DNA of 9,717 bases from Candidatus Woesearchaeota archaeon (GTDB taxonomy: Archaea > Nanobdellota > Nanobdellia > CSSed11-243R1): NCBI GenBank assembly GCA_007133845.1, contig SLLY01000017.1:1-9717 (forward strand), written 5' to 3'. The position numbers were made by a program, and so were the translations under genes. This document shows, piece after piece, positions 9,406 through 9,717 of this stretch (positions are counted from its first letter, which is position 1; every line of letters begins with the position of its first letter). Below the pieces are notes generated by a model. It worked only from the letters and a program-made list of their open reading frames with translations, was not told where the DNA came from and did not search any database.

Positions 9406-9717
9406 ATGGCGAATAATATAAAACTTTCAATTGACGACATCAGATTCATAAACTTTTTTGAAAAAACTACTAATGCATCTGTTAAAGATTGTATAGTAAA
9501 TGAAGAAAAAAATAAAATTACTTTTATAGTCAATGAAGGACAAGCAGGATTAGCTATTGGAAAGGGTGGTTCTAATATAAAAAAAATGGAAGATAAATTA
9601 AGAAAAAAAATAGAAGTTTTAGAATTTTCTAAAGATCCTGTAAAATTTGTTTCAAATGTTTTTAGACCAATAAATATAAGTAATTCTTATGTCGCTGAAA
9701 AATCTAGCGGAATAAAA
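9406..9717 (+). CDS. nusA: Archaeal NusA-like KH-domain transcription factor, C-terminus cut by window edge
   Basis: 104 codons are open from ATG 9406 to the right edge with no stop. Archaeal NusA proteins are short (about 140 residues), consisting of two KH domains without the S1 and N-terminal RNAP-binding domains of bacterial NusA, so roughly a quarter should be missing. The N-terminus IKLSIDDIRFINFFEKTT fits the family's opening. TNASVKDCIVNEEKNKITFIVNEGQAGLAIGKGGSNIKKME is the first KH domain, with its GKGG loop at 52-55. LRKKIEVLEFSKDPVKFVSNVFRP leads into the second. It lies 7 nt after rpl30e; only a weak AGTGA site precedes the ATG. Gene order rpoA''-rpl30e-nusA is standard in archaea, normally followed by rps12 and rps7. 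It is thought to bind RNA; its role in archaeal elongation or termination is less clear than in bacteria. Confidence 0.92.
   Translation, partial: MANNIKLSIDDIRFINFFEKTTNASVKDCIVNEEKNKITFIVNEGQAGLAIGKGGSNIKKMEDKLRKKIEVLEFSKDPVKFVSNVFRPINISNSYVAEKSSGIK

Overview
The window is AT-rich chromosomal DNA from an archaeon. It carries the archaeal RNA polymerase large-subunit operon: the largest subunit is split into A' and A'', the second largest into B'' and B', and the operon starts with the archaeal/eukaryotic-type H subunit. It continues into ribosomal protein L30e and an archaeal-type NusA. Archaeal-looking TATA boxes, AGGTGA-type Shine-Dalgarno sites and bulge-helix-bulge tRNA introns agree with this. 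Low GC, very tight gene packing and divergent RNAP active-site segments suggest a DPANN-type archaeon; that placement is inference, since no rRNA is present.

Layout: (1) 1-1347, minus strand: the N-terminal 449 residues of an unrecognised membrane-anchored protein that runs off the left edge. (2) 1348-1603: a divergent intergenic region with a TATA box for the minus-strand gene, placed for a leaderless transcript, and a near-consensus BRE/TATA pointing right. (3) 1604-1753: a tRNA-Lys(UUU) gene interrupted twice, by a 30-nt intron at 37/38 in the anticodon loop and a 46-nt intron at 59/60 in the T-loop, each with a well-formed bulge-helix-bulge. (4) 1775-9717: rpoH, rpoB'', rpoB', rpoA', rpoA'', rpl30e and nusA (cut by the right edge), all on the plus strand with overlaps or gaps of 13 nt or less.

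How it works together: RpoH, B'', B', A' and A'' form the jaw, lobes, active centre and clamp of one RNA polymerase. NusA is a KH-domain RNA-binding factor and L30e a large-subunit ribosomal protein, so the operon couples the transcription and translation machinery. Only 21 nt separate the tRNA from rpoH, so the operon is probably either co-transcribed with the tRNA from the strong promoter near 1464 or driven from inside the tRNA gene.

Most notable: the doubly interrupted tRNA with a T-loop intron; its position as the apparent leader of the RNAP operon; and unusual substitutions in two of the most conserved RNAP catalytic elements, the trigger loop of A'' (the usual Phe-His is Lys-Trp) and the start of the A' bridge helix (the usual Gly-Gly-Arg-Glu-Gly is Thr-Ala-Arg-Asp-Thr). 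The rest of the operon looks like ordinary, intact core genes. I see no mobile element, CRISPR array or defence system.
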